Assembly: GCA_029262455.1 (NCBI GenBank)
Contig: JAJCZJ010000046.1
Span: 1-64,000 of the forward strand
Source: Deltaproteobacteria bacterium
Lineage (GTDB): Bacteria; Desulfobacterota; Binatia; HRBIN30; CADEER01
DNA: 64,000 nt
Direction of reading: 5' to 3'
The translations under genes and the position numbers were made by a program. Every line of letters begins with the position of its first letter. Positions within the stretch are counted from its first letter, which is position 1. The notes under the pieces were generated by a model. The model did no database searches, was not told the origin of the DNA, and saw nothing but the letters and a program-made list of their open reading frames with translations. Shown one piece after another: positions 44,780 to 54,441 of the stretch.

Positions 44780-46315
44780 ATGTCCCCCGATCGGCCGTCG
44801 TGGTGGAGCGACAACGCGATCCTCGCCTGGATCGCGCTCTTCAAAATCCTCCTGCACTTCGCGACCAACGGCAACTACGGATACTTCCGCGACGAGTTCT
44901 ACTACATCGCGTGCAGCGATCATCTCGCCTGGGGATATGTCGACCATCCACCGCTATCGATCGCCATTCTTAGCCTCGTCCGGGCGACCTTAGGAGATTC
45001 CATCTTCGCCATTCGCCTACCCGTCGTGCTCGCAGGTAGTGCCACCGTGTTTGTGAGCGGTATCCTCGCTCGCGAGCTGGGCGGCGGGCGATTCGCTCAA
45101 TTCCTCGCCGCGCTTGCCAGCCTCACCTCACCATTCCTGCTCGGAGTTTCAACGTTCTACTCGATGAATGCGTTCGAACCTCTGGTCTGGATATGCGGCG
45201 CACTGGTCGTCGCGCGTATCGTCAACACCGACAATCCGAAGCTGTGGCTCCTCTTCGGCGCAATCGTCGGCTTCGGCATTGTCAACAAGATCAGCACCGG
45301 AATCTTCGTCGTCGGGATCGTTGTCGGCATCCTCACAACACAGCGCCGCAGCGACGTCTGGACCCCTTGGCTGTGGCTCGGCGGGGTCACAGCGCTCCTG
45401 CTCTTCCTCCCGCACCTGCTGTGGCAGATCAGCTACGGGTTCCCTACGGCCGAGTTCATCCGCGTCGCGAGCGAACAGAAGATCGTCCACATGCCGCTGG
45501 CGAGCTTTCTTTCGGCGCAGATTGTCTACGCCGGACCCGCCGCCGCGCCGATCTGGATCGCCGGCTTGCTATCCTTGGTTGCAACTTCAGCCGGCAAACC
45601 CTACCGAATGATCGGCGTTGGGTATCTGGTCATGCTGGTCTTGGTGGTCGCGCAGCAGGGCAAGGCCTACTACCTGGCCCCCGCGTACCCCATGCTGCTC
45701 GCGGCCGGCGGTGTCGCAGTCGAACGCCTAACACGACGCCGGCAACTACGAGCCCTGCGGCCCATGGTCGTCGCGGCCGTACTAGCCGGCGGCTTCTTGA
45801 CGGCTCCAATGGCCGTCCCGCTCCTCACACCTGACACGCTTGCACGCTATGCGAAATGGATCGGGGTCGAAGCCCCGAAGGAGGAGCGCAACCAGCCGGC
45901 CGCGCTGCCACAACATTTTGCCGACCGCTTTGGCTGGCAAAACATGGTGGAGACAGTGGCACGCGTGTACCGATCGCTCACACCCGAGGAACAGCAGCGC
46001 TCGACGATCTACACCCGGAACTACGGCGAAGCCGGTGCAATCGACTTCTTCGGCAAGAAGCTCGGCCTCCCTCGTGCGACCAGCGGTCACAACAACTACT
46101 GGCTGTGGGGCCCCGGGGACCAGATCGGCGATATCGTCATCGCGATTGGGCCAACATACACCGAGCTATCTGAGGTTTTCGATGAACTGACGCATGCAGA
46201 GACCATCGTATCGCGCTACGCGATGGCATACGAAACGGACCTGCCGATCTATATCTGTAGGCGGCCGAAACGGCCGCTGCGCGAAATCTGGCCCCAAACC
46301 AAGCGCTTCATGTAG
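44780..46315 (+). CDS. GT39-type (ArnT-like) membrane glycosyltransferase
   Basis: A 511-residue integral membrane protein with about ten transmembrane helices. GYFRDEFYYIACSDHLAWGYVDHPPL carries the conserved loop motif (catalytic Asp/Glu in RDEFYY) of polyprenyl-phosphate-dependent GT39/GT83 transferases such as ArnT and PMT. It probably transfers a sugar or aminoarabinose-like group at the periplasmic face. A soluble C-terminal part follows from about residue 370. Substrate unknown. Confidence 0.88.
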   Translation: MSPDRPSWWSDNAILAWIALFKILLHFATNGNYGYFRDEFYYIACSDHLAWGYVDHPPLSIAILSLVRATLGDSIFAIRLPVVLAGSATVFVSGILARELGGGRFAQFLAALASLTSPFLLGVSTFYSMNAFEPLVWICGALVVARIVNTDNPKLWLLFGAIVGFGIVNKISTGIFVVGIVVGILTTQRRSDVWTPWLWLGGVTALLLFLPHLLWQISYGFPTAEFIRVASEQKIVHMPLASFLSAQIVYAGPAAAPIWIAGLLSLVATSAGKPYRMIGVGYLVMLVLVVAQQGKAYYLAPAYPMLLAAGGVAVERLTRRRQLRALRPMVVAAVLAGGFLTAPMAVPLLTPDTLARYAKWIGVEAPKEERNQPAALPQHFADRFGWQNMVETVARVYRSLTPEEQQRSTIYTRNYGEAGAIDFFGKKLGLPRATSGHNNYWLWGPGDQIGDIVIAIGPTYTELSEVFDELTHAETIVSRYAMAYETDLPIYICRRPKRPLREIWPQTKRFM

Positions 46316-46426
46316 GGCGGACAACAAGACGGCGCCACCTAACTCGGTTTCGATATCTCCGGCGTTTGAATTTCGTCGGCGGGCATGAGGGAGTCTGTCC
46401 GGCTGTCAGACTAGGAAGGCAAACCC

Positions 46427-47863
46427 ATGAGCGACAAGAGAATTCACGCATTCTGCGACGACCTGCTCGGCGACTATGACGCAGTCGATCTGGCCCGCCT
46501 CATTGCGAGCAAGAAAGTCAGTGCCCCCGAGGTCGCCGACGCTGCCATCGCTCGCGCCGAGCGCTTGGATCCGGCGCTCAACGCGATCGCGTCGGAGCGC
46601 TTCGTGCAAGCCCGACTCGACGCAGCGAATCTCGCCGGCGGCGTGTTCGCCGGAGTCCCTACCTTCGTCAAGGACAACACCCCCCTCGCCGGGACGACCA
46701 CCAATCACGGTTCCGCTGCCGTACACTCGAAACCGGCGCAAAAATCCGGGGTCTACACCAAGCAATACATGGCGCAAGGATTCGTCTGTTTGGGAAAGAG
46801 CTCTCTGCCAGAGTTCGGACTGAACGCCAGCACCGAGTTCGCTGACGACGAACCGACTCACAACCCCTGGCACACCGAATACTCCTGCGGCGCGTCTTCC
46901 GGAGGTTCAGCGGCGCTTGTCGCCGCTGGAGTCGTTCCAATCGCTCACGCCAACGATGGTGGTGGTTCGATTCGTATTCCAGCCGCCTGCTGCGGGTTGG
47001 TTGGTCTCAAACCGAGCCGCGGTCGACACATCGTACCTGAGTCCGCGCAGGCGATGCCGATCGACATCATTAGCGAGGGTGTCGTCACGCGCAGTGTGCG
47101 GGACACCGCTACCTTTCACGCCGAAGCTGAAAAGTACTACCAAAACCCGAAGCTTCCGCCCCTCGGCCTGGTCGAAGGTCCAAACGAGAAACGCCTTCGC
47201 ATCGGCGTCGTCATTGATTCGATCACCGGATCTGCAACCGACGCCGACACCAGAGCTGCGGTCGAGAAGACGGCCGAGATGCTCTCCAAATCGGGGCACG
47301 CAGTCGAAGCCATTCCGATACCCGCTTCCAGCCGCTTCGAAACCGACTTTCTTCTCTACTGGGGCCTACTCGCCTTCGCATTGCGTTCCGGAGGCAAGCG
47401 AATCATCGACCCAAGCTTCGACGCTTCGCGCCTGGACGGCCTGACCAACGGCCTCGGGACGAGTTTCAAAAGGAATTTTTTCCGACTCCCGACCGCGCTC
47501 TACCGATTGAACAAGAGCCGTCGCGAAACCGCCGATCTTTTTAAAACTTACGATGCTCTGCTCACTCCCGTCTTGGCCCACACGACGCCAAAGCTCGGAT
47601 ACCTCAGCCCAGCAATCCCATTTGAGGAGTTGATCGTTCGGCTGACGCGCTACGCATCGTTCACACCACTGGCCAACATCACTGGAGACCCGGCGATCTC
47701 TTTGCCGGTCTCACAAAGCGAAGAAGGTCTACCGGTTGCGGTACAATTTTCCGCAGGCCGCGGTGGCGAACGCACATTGCTCGAGCTCGCCTACGAGATC
47801 GAAAGCGAGCAACCGTGGCTCCGGATTCAGGACTCGACCAACGGCACAGGCGCGGATCTTTGA
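46427..47863 (+). CDS. Amidase-signature hydrolase
   Basis: A 478-residue cytosolic amidase. The Ser-cisSer-Lys triad is complete: Lys82 in TFVKDNT, cis-Ser in SCGASSGGS (157-158) and nucleophile Ser181 in GGGSIRIPA. It resembles 6-aminohexanoate-cyclic-dimer-hydrolase-like amidases in overall layout. Substrate unknown. AGGAAGG is well placed before the ATG. Confidence 0.93.
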   Translation: MSDKRIHAFCDDLLGDYDAVDLARLIASKKVSAPEVADAAIARAERLDPALNAIASERFVQARLDAANLAGGVFAGVPTFVKDNTPLAGTTTNHGSAAVHSKPAQKSGVYTKQYMAQGFVCLGKSSLPEFGLNASTEFADDEPTHNPWHTEYSCGASSGGSAALVAAGVVPIAHANDGGGSIRIPAACCGLVGLKPSRGRHIVPESAQAMPIDIISEGVVTRSVRDTATFHAEAEKYYQNPKLPPLGLVEGPNEKRLRIGVVIDSITGSATDADTRAAVEKTAEMLSKSGHAVEAIPIPASSRFETDFLLYWGLLAFALRSGGKRIIDPSFDASRLDGLTNGLGTSFKRNFFRLPTALYRLNKSRRETADLFKTYDALLTPVLAHTTPKLGYLSPAIPFEELIVRLTRYASFTPLANITGDPAISLPVSQSEEGLPVAVQFSAGRGGERTLLELAYEIESEQPWLRIQDSTNGTGADL

Positions 47864-48311
47864 CCGCTCTTCTTTTGCCAAGGGTGACGTAGATTTCGCA
47901 GATGCTTCGCACAACCCTTCACGCTCCGCTGACCTCGCTGCGCGTACGGGAGCAATACCAAAACCGGGCAGATACGACCCAGAAAACCAGATCCGCTATG
48001 CGGCTCGGGCGGAGCCTCGCCCTCCATTTATCTCGATGCACTCCACCGACATCAATAACGACCTCCGCGAGCGCGAGCCTTAGCTTTTCGATCAGCGTTC
48101 ACCGATGTTCATCAGCGGTTTGGTTCCGGCCGTTGGCCGGTATGCGAAATCTGCTTCATCTGAGGACAAATCCTCTTCTACGGGATCGCCGTGACAATGT
48201 TGTCAGCGCTCCTTGGGCTGAGAGAATGGCACGCGATAGGTCGTCTGCGGAGCGTCTCCGCCCCCACCGGGTCCTTGACCCCAACGCACCAGACATAACA
48301 GTATCGGTCCG
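47864..48311. other. Intergenic stretch, no gene recognised
   Basis: About 450 bases between the amidase and the molybdopterin oxidoreductase, both rightward. Several overlapping short frames exist without family resemblance. Promoter of the oxidoreductase is expected near 48250-48300 but was not identified. Confidence 0.35.
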
Positions 48312-50456
48312 ATGATCGAGACGAAGAAAACTTTCTGCCGCTTCTGCCACGTGTTCTGTGGCATGGAGGTCGACGTCGACGGTGACCGGGTCGTGGCAGT
48401 CCGCGGGGATCGCGACAATGAGGTCACGGAAGGATACACGTGCCAGAAGGGTCGCGCCGAGACCGAGCGCATCCATCATCCGGATCGGCTGCTGTCCCCG
48501 CAGAAACGCACCGAGAACGGCTGGTCGTCTATCGGTCGAGCACAAGCTCTCGACGAAGTCGCTCAGCGTTTGAGCGAGATCGTCGAACAACACGGCCCCA
48601 ATTCAGTCGCCGTGTACACCGGATGCGGTGGCCATCGCACTTCTGCCGGCGGTCCGTGGTTCGTGCGGCGCTGGCTCGACGCTCTCGGCTCGAACCGCTT
48701 GTACACATCGTTCACGATCGACTCGCCGAGCTTGGCGGTTGCTGGCAAGCGATTCTTCGGCTGCATGTTGCCGGTCAACCTACTCGATGTCGATCGCGCT
48801 GACGTAGCGCTATTCATCGGCACCAACCCCGGGGCCTCGCATCAGCTCACGATCGCGCAGTCGAGCCCGTCGGCTCGAATCAATCGTGCGCAACGCCGCG
48901 GCATGAAACTGATGGTTCTCGACCCGCGCCTCTCCGATGCAGCGCGGCGCGCCGACATCCACCTGCAAGTCAAACCAGGCGAAGATGCAACCGTTCTGGC
49001 AGCCATGGTCAAGGTGATCCTCGATCGAGATCTGATCGACCACGATTTCGTCAATCAATACGTCAGTGGACTCGAAGAGCTCCGCGCCGCCGTCGGCTCG
49101 TTCGATCTCGACTACGCTGCGCGACGCAGTGACGTACCTGCAGATCTCATCGAAAAAGCCGCAGTGACGTTTGCCACCGCCGGCAACGGCGGCGCGCAAA
49201 CCGGCACCGGTCTGCATATGGCCGTGCATCACAACCTCACCACTCACCTCGCCATGACGCTCAACGCGCTGTGCGGAAACTACGATCGCCCTGGTGGGAT
49301 GAATCGTTGCGAGGGCGCGCTCGGTCGGACCTTTGGACCGGAGCTCGATGGCCAAGCGCTGCCGGAGCCACCGCGGTCACGCATCCGCAACATTCCGGCG
49401 CAGCAAGGATTGTTCGGCTCGTATTTCGACATGCCGACCAACACCATCACCGACGAGATCCTGACTCCAGGTGAGGGCCAGATTCGCGCACTGATCGTCA
49501 ACGGCGGCAACCCAGCCTTGGTGTTTTCGGACGAAGCGAGAACGGCGGAGGCCCTCAAGAGCCTCGATCTCTTGGTGGCTTTCGATCTCTTCCGGAACGC
49601 TACGGCGGAACACGCCGACTATATATTCGCCGCTCGCCATCCGTTCGAGCGCGTCGATGTTTCGAAGCTGATGGACTCGAGTTACCCGTTCCCGTTTGGC
49701 CACTACACCAAAGCGGTGGTCGAAGCCCCGCCCGAAACCATCGAAGAGTGGCAGATCTTCTGGGAACTGGCGATGCGGATGGGGCTGCCCCTGCGGGTCG
49801 GCGGTCTGACAACGGACGCGATTCCAACCGCGGACGAGCTGCTCGATGCGCAAAACCGACACGGTCAGGTGTCGATCGACGAGCTGCGCAAGCATCCGAG
49901 CGGATACGCGTTCGGCGAGCGGCACACCGCCGCCGGGGGCGTTATCCCAAACATGATCGCCCACCCCGACAAGAGAATGGCCGTTGGGCATCCCGCTATC
50001 ATCGCGGAGCTCGCCGAGGTTCGCGCCGAGCCTGTGATGGCTGGCGGCGGCTACGACACCGACGAGGACTTCCAGTTTCGCATCATTACCTACCGAATGA
50101 AGGAAGTGTATTGCTCGCAAGGTCAAAACCTTCCGTCGCTCGCCAACAAGCGTTCGTACAACCCTGTCTTGATGCATGCGAGCTCGATGAACGAGCTCGG
50201 GCTATCCGACGGGGACACTGTGGTTGTCGAGAACCACCACGGCATGGTCGAAGGAATCGTCGAGTCGAGCGACACGGTCGGGGAAAAGACCATCGCGTTT
50301 GCGTTTGGCTGGGGCGATCCATCCGACCCGAGATCGATGCGCGAGAAGGGGTCGAACGTACAGCGCCTGATTCCAGCTGACTATCACTGCGACCCCGACA
50401 CAGGACTGGCACTGCAAAGCGCCATCCCGGCCAACGTACGACCGGCGGCGCACTGA
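48312..50456 (+). CDS. Molybdopterin-dependent oxidoreductase with N-terminal [4Fe-4S] site
   Basis: A 714-residue DMSO-reductase-superfamily enzyme. Cys9, Cys12, Cys16 and Cys44 (CRFCHVFCG...GYTCQKG) bind a 4Fe-4S cluster; bis-MGD-binding blocks include FIGTNPGASHQ, LDPRLSDAARRADIHLQVKPG and the C-terminal LMHASSMNELGLSDGDTVVV. No Tat signal is present, so it is cytoplasmic. The substrate is unknown; no dedicated FeS or membrane subunit follows. Downstream is a small membrane protein. Confidence 0.9.
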   Translation: MIETKKTFCRFCHVFCGMEVDVDGDRVVAVRGDRDNEVTEGYTCQKGRAETERIHHPDRLLSPQKRTENGWSSIGRAQALDEVAQRLSEIVEQHGPNSVAVYTGCGGHRTSAGGPWFVRRWLDALGSNRLYTSFTIDSPSLAVAGKRFFGCMLPVNLLDVDRADVALFIGTNPGASHQLTIAQSSPSARINRAQRRGMKLMVLDPRLSDAARRADIHLQVKPGEDATVLAAMVKVILDRDLIDHDFVNQYVSGLEELRAAVGSFDLDYAARRSDVPADLIEKAAVTFATAGNGGAQTGTGLHMAVHHNLTTHLAMTLNALCGNYDRPGGMNRCEGALGRTFGPELDGQALPEPPRSRIRNIPAQQGLFGSYFDMPTNTITDEILTPGEGQIRALIVNGGNPALVFSDEARTAEALKSLDLLVAFDLFRNATAEHADYIFAARHPFERVDVSKLMDSSYPFPFGHYTKAVVEAPPETIEEWQIFWELAMRMGLPLRVGGLTTDAIPTADELLDAQNRHGQVSIDELRKHPSGYAFGERHTAAGGVIPNMIAHPDKRMAVGHPAIIAELAEVRAEPVMAGGGYDTDEDFQFRIITYRMKEVYCSQGQNLPSLANKRSYNPVLMHASSMNELGLSDGDTVVVENHHGMVEGIVESSDTVGEKTIAFAFGWGDPSDPRSMREKGSNVQRLIPADYHCDPDTGLALQSAIPANVRPAAH

Positions 50457-50590
50457 ACTGAGCCGTGGCGACGCGCGATGCGTCGGCGCGAGCGCCGCGG
50501 GCGCCGACGGCTCGTGCAAGACTCGTCGCCGGCTACTTTCGAATCGCATCCGTGATCGCGACCATCCAACCGAAACAGGAGGAACACACC

Positions 50591-50995
50591 ATGGCAGTAC
50601 GAGAACGAGGGACTGTACTCACAATCTTTGCAATTCTCTTCGGGGTGATGGCGCTTTCCAATCTCTTGAAGCCTTTGCAGCTGTTCGGTGACCAGACGGC
50701 GTTCGTCTTCTTCGGCACCCGCACCAGCGGTATGGCCAACCTCATCCTCGGGCCGTTGTTCGGAATCTTCCTGGCGATCTACGCCTACGGCATCTGGAAC
50801 ATGAAACGCTTCGCGATGCCGATGGGCCACGCCTATGCGGTTTACGTCTTCCTCAACCTCGTCCTTTGGACCTTTCGCAAACCACCGGGAGTCGACAACA
50901 GCCTGGTCTTCACCGCCATCTACGCCACCGTCGCGATCGGCGTGTCACTCGGGGCAGCAGTGCTCCTGACCCAACGTAAGGCAGATCTGAGTTAG
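50591..50995 (+). CDS. Small four-helix membrane protein
   Basis: A 134-residue hydrophobic protein with about four transmembrane segments (LTIFAILFGVMALSN, LILGPLFGIFLAIYAYGIW, AYAVYVFLNLVLW, IYATVAIGVSLGAAVLL). The start at 50591 has AGGAGG nine bases before. Function unknown; its closeness to the molybdoenzyme (135 bases) may be coincidental. Confidence 0.8.
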   Translation: MAVRERGTVLTIFAILFGVMALSNLLKPLQLFGDQTAFVFFGTRTSGMANLILGPLFGIFLAIYAYGIWNMKRFAMPMGHAYAVYVFLNLVLWTFRKPPGVDNSLVFTAIYATVAIGVSLGAAVLLTQRKADLS

Positions 50996-51302
50996 CTAGT
51001 CGCAACCCCAGGGCGAGCAACCCCCGTACCCAGGCGTTCGCTCCGAGTTTCCTCTGTCCCCCCCTCCCAAGTGAAGATCGCGTCGGGCGCACCTCAACCC
51101 GGGCTTCAATCCCCGGCTACGAGCTGTCACCCGCCTCGACGTCGCGGGACAAGCCCGGTCGCCCGCTTCCTTATTGGATCTCAATCCACGAGGCCAGCCG
51201 ATCGCGCTACGGCGCTGTATTCGGCCCGCGACAACACGGGTTTCGCGGGCTACGCTATTCAAACTCGACTCGGCCTAGCGAGACCGGGCAACCCACAGAG
51301 AC
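50996..51302. other. Intergenic region upstream of the DUF6493/SWIM operon
   Basis: About 305 bases. Nothing was recognised beyond the expected promoter of the downstream operon; the short open frames do not resemble proteins. Confidence 0.35.
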
Positions 51303-54300
51303 ATGAAGAAGGACCTCGAAGAACTCATCCGCGACGGAGACCTGAACGGCCTGACCGGACTCCTTTCGAAGCTCTCGCCCGAAGAGCGCCAGGCATCGTC
51401 GAAAATCGCAATACAACTGGCGCACGTGGATTGGACCGCGGACCGGTTGTCGTTCCTGCCGTCGTTCATCTACGGCAGGTCGCTACAGACCGAGGCGGCG
51501 GCCGCAGCCGCTTTAGGGTGTTGTACGCTCACGCAGCTCAAGCGGCTCGGCAAGCGTGGATTGCCGCGCTCCTACGCCGCTCTCAAGGTTCTCTCGGATC
51601 GCAATTCCGAGTGGCTCGACGTTTGGGCGGGCAATGCACTCCGCACCTCGCCGGCGATCTGGCCAGCAGTTCGTCTTCTCATTCGAGCCGGACGCTGTGC
51701 GACGCCCGAAGTTCCCGAGTACACAATGGGTCTCACCACCGGCATCAAACATTCCTACCTCCTGCAACGCGATCTCGACCCCGATGACTTGAAGAACGTT
51801 TCCCTCGACGACATCACTCTTGTCGACGCGCTACAGGACGACCCTGATCTTCTCGATCGCGACCTCTGGAAGATCTTCGAAATCACCGGCACGAGTGAGT
51901 TCAGTCTAGGAGGCCACGACTCAATGGCCCGCTCCCATCATCGATACTCGCGCGTAACCTATGACCTCGGACCAAACCTCTGGAGCTGGTCGCTCGCGGA
52001 GCTCTCGAAGAGTGGCAAGCTTGCACGCAAGCGGTTGCTCGACTGCTGCCTGACCACGCTGGTCGCGGAGTCGAATCGCGATCGAGCTCGTCCCTATCGC
52101 GCGCTACACGACGAGCTCCTGCCCACGACTGCCGACCTCACCGAGCGAAGCGCGCACTACTTGAGCCTGCTGCCCAGCCCAATCCCCGAGTTGTCCACGT
52201 TCGCACGAAAGATCGTCTCCGCTTTGGTCAAAGGAGGCCACCTCAAAGCAAGAGACACCCTGGCATACGTTCCCGGCCTGCTGGCACAGCGTGCGAAGGC
52301 TCCGGCAAAGGATGCCGTAAAGCTCCTCGACTACGCCTTTTCAACCAAAGATGAGGATCCTTCTGAGCTGTCGATGATTGCGGCTGATGGACTCGCACAC
52401 CCTTCCCCCGACCTTCATTCGGCTACCATTGAACGCCTCGAAAACTGGGCGCCGAGCGCATCGAGCGAACTCGTCCAACGCGTTTCCGACCTGCGAGACA
52501 ACGTAGCGCCTACGGTGCGCCATCGGGTCGACGAATGGCTGGCTGCAAACGGCTCGCGACACGCTCACGAACCAGGGGGCCCTGAGATCGAGAACTTGGT
52601 CGAAATGGCAAATCAGCTAGATCCCCCACTCGCCGAACTCGCCGCGATCCCCGACCTGCTCACTGCTCTCGCCCAAGGCAGGATCGCAACCCCCGAAGTG
52701 CGCAGTGACGGTACCGACATCCCGCGCCTCGAGGCATCGGACCGGCTCGAACCAATCGCCGACCTCGATGAATTGATCGAGGCATGCGCTGCGAGAATCG
52801 AGGCCGAACCAAAAGACGAGGACGACATCGAGCGCTGCCTGGACGGAATTCTACGCATGACCCACCTGAGGCCCACCGATTTTGAACGACGAACTAGTCC
52901 GCTCCGCAAGCGCCTAATGGAACTGATCCAGCTGCGTCGCGGAATCAATCTTCAACTTGCACTGGTCGCTTGGCTACGTGGCGTCGAACCGGTGCACGAA
53001 GGCGAAGATCTGATCTTGCCGTTGCCGGAAGAGAGACTTACGGGCTCGATTGGCGAAGATCTAACCTTTGAAGTCCAACGGGTCATGGACCTATGCCCGC
53101 TGATCACCAAATCAATATCACTACCGCTACCGGCGCTGCCTACCCACAAGCCAGGATGGATTGATCCGCCGGTCTTGGTCGAGCGCCTAATCGCCTGGCA
53201 AACCGCAGAACAAACTCCAACAACGGCGGAGTGTGCACTCGCCTTTCTTCGACTTGCTCCCGAACACAGATCCGATGCCTTAAAATTGGCACAACCATTG
53301 CGAGGAGAAATCGGCGACGCCATGCGGTACTGCCTCGGCGGAGATGCCGAGGTCGGCGACAGTGCCGAACTCTGGGCAGCCGCCGCACGGACGCGTTCAC
53401 CATGGGACGATGATCCCGCTGTCGATCAGCGGCATCCAGACCTCGGTCCCGACGCCGGGCTGGCCGCACGCTACAAGTTTTCGCCCGAGTCGAATCACTA
53501 CGAGTGCATCGAGCCGTGCTGGCACTACCACGGAATCAACTTCGATGCTGCGGAGCCATTTGCGGGCTGGGTTCAATACACGCAGCTGCCGTTTCCGCTC
53601 AATACACTCGGGGATACTTCACCCCGGACACTCACCGAGGCAACGCCGCGATGCGGCCATTGGGATCAAGACAAGCCCCTACCGGTGGCGCTCCACACCC
53701 GCGGCGGCCCAGCCGGCCCAACTCTGTGGCCTCTCGTACTGGAGCCATATTTTGCGAAGTCTTTTCAGCAACTAAATTACTCCCTCCAACTCGACGATCG
53801 CGCCCAAGTTGCTTCGGACCTCCCACCTCTACTGGATCAGGACGTTCCACTCCGGCCGATGACAATGCACACCTTGCTCTTAAGCCTCGGCGTCAAGGAC
53901 TCGATGGCACGGCAGGCAGCGGTGGACGCGGCCAGTGCTGCCATCGAGGACGGACGTTTGGGCCACCAAAGTCTCGCAGCGTATCTTGGGAGTCTTCTGC
54001 GGGCGGGCGTATTCTTACCCAATCGGCTCGCCGCCAGCCTATCGTTCGTCGCCGCTGCATCAAGGGCGCACAGCTACGTTGTCAGCCACGCCCTGCTCGG
54101 TGCACTGCAAGGGGAACCTCCAGAAGCCAAGTGGGTGAAGCGCGAGATGAAACCCTATCTCGACCTCCTGCTCGAGCTCCTGACAGATCTCAAGCTTGGC
54201 GTTGACCATCCGGCCACCCGCGCCTTCATCACAGCCCTCGACTGCGGCGGCAAGACCGGGACGCAGGCGCGGGCACTGCTCGCCTTGAAAGGAATGACCC

Positions 54301-54401
54301 ATCCGCGGATCGTCGAAGAGGTAATGGGAGTTCTCCTGAGCGGTCGGATTGTCCGCGTTCGTCGCTGGCAAGATCGCCGCGCAACGGCTACGAGCGATTG
54401 A
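51303..54401 (+). CDS. DUF6493-like large helical protein (first paralogue)
   Basis: A 1032-residue soluble protein. I place it near DUF6493, a family remembered to sit beside SWIM proteins in actinobacteria; this is unverified. The N-terminal half is helical repeat-like, with LTQLKRLGKRGLP, WSWSLAELSKSGKLARKRLL and the typical LHDELLPTTADL. A C-terminal block (WAAAARTRSPWDDD, AARYKF, LDQDVPLRPMTM, AIEDGRLG) matches the third gene of the operon point for point, showing gene duplication. No catalytic motif, signal peptide or membrane helix is visible. A weak AGAGAC precedes the ATG. The SWIM gene starts 40 bases after its stop. Confidence 0.82.
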   Translation: MKKDLEELIRDGDLNGLTGLLSKLSPEERQASSKIAIQLAHVDWTADRLSFLPSFIYGRSLQTEAAAAAALGCCTLTQLKRLGKRGLPRSYAALKVLSDRNSEWLDVWAGNALRTSPAIWPAVRLLIRAGRCATPEVPEYTMGLTTGIKHSYLLQRDLDPDDLKNVSLDDITLVDALQDDPDLLDRDLWKIFEITGTSEFSLGGHDSMARSHHRYSRVTYDLGPNLWSWSLAELSKSGKLARKRLLDCCLTTLVAESNRDRARPYRALHDELLPTTADLTERSAHYLSLLPSPIPELSTFARKIVSALVKGGHLKARDTLAYVPGLLAQRAKAPAKDAVKLLDYAFSTKDEDPSELSMIAADGLAHPSPDLHSATIERLENWAPSASSELVQRVSDLRDNVAPTVRHRVDEWLAANGSRHAHEPGGPEIENLVEMANQLDPPLAELAAIPDLLTALAQGRIATPEVRSDGTDIPRLEASDRLEPIADLDELIEACAARIEAEPKDEDDIERCLDGILRMTHLRPTDFERRTSPLRKRLMELIQLRRGINLQLALVAWLRGVEPVHEGEDLILPLPEERLTGSIGEDLTFEVQRVMDLCPLITKSISLPLPALPTHKPGWIDPPVLVERLIAWQTAEQTPTTAECALAFLRLAPEHRSDALKLAQPLRGEIGDAMRYCLGGDAEVGDSAELWAAAARTRSPWDDDPAVDQRHPDLGPDAGLAARYKFSPESNHYECIEPCWHYHGINFDAAEPFAGWVQYTQLPFPLNTLGDTSPRTLTEATPRCGHWDQDKPLPVALHTRGGPAGPTLWPLVLEPYFAKSFQQLNYSLQLDDRAQVASDLPPLLDQDVPLRPMTMHTLLLSLGVKDSMARQAAVDAASAAIEDGRLGHQSLAAYLGSLLRAGVFLPNRLAASLSFVAAASRAHSYVVSHALLGALQGEPPEAKWVKREMKPYLDLLLELLTDLKLGVDHPATRAFITALDCGGKTGTQARALLALKGMTHPRIVEEVMGVLLSGRIVRVRRWQDRRATATSD

Positions 54402-54441
54402 ACAATCTCTCTTCGAAGCCAACGTCGCCACGGACCAAAAC

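Noticed and set aside
48080-48130. Possible small structured RNA before the molybdoenzyme
   Set aside because: No stable stem-loop or known riboswitch core could be drawn.
49377-50177. A 266-residue leftward frame
   Set aside because: Antisense to the molybdopterin oxidoreductase; no domain and a His/Arg-rich composition.
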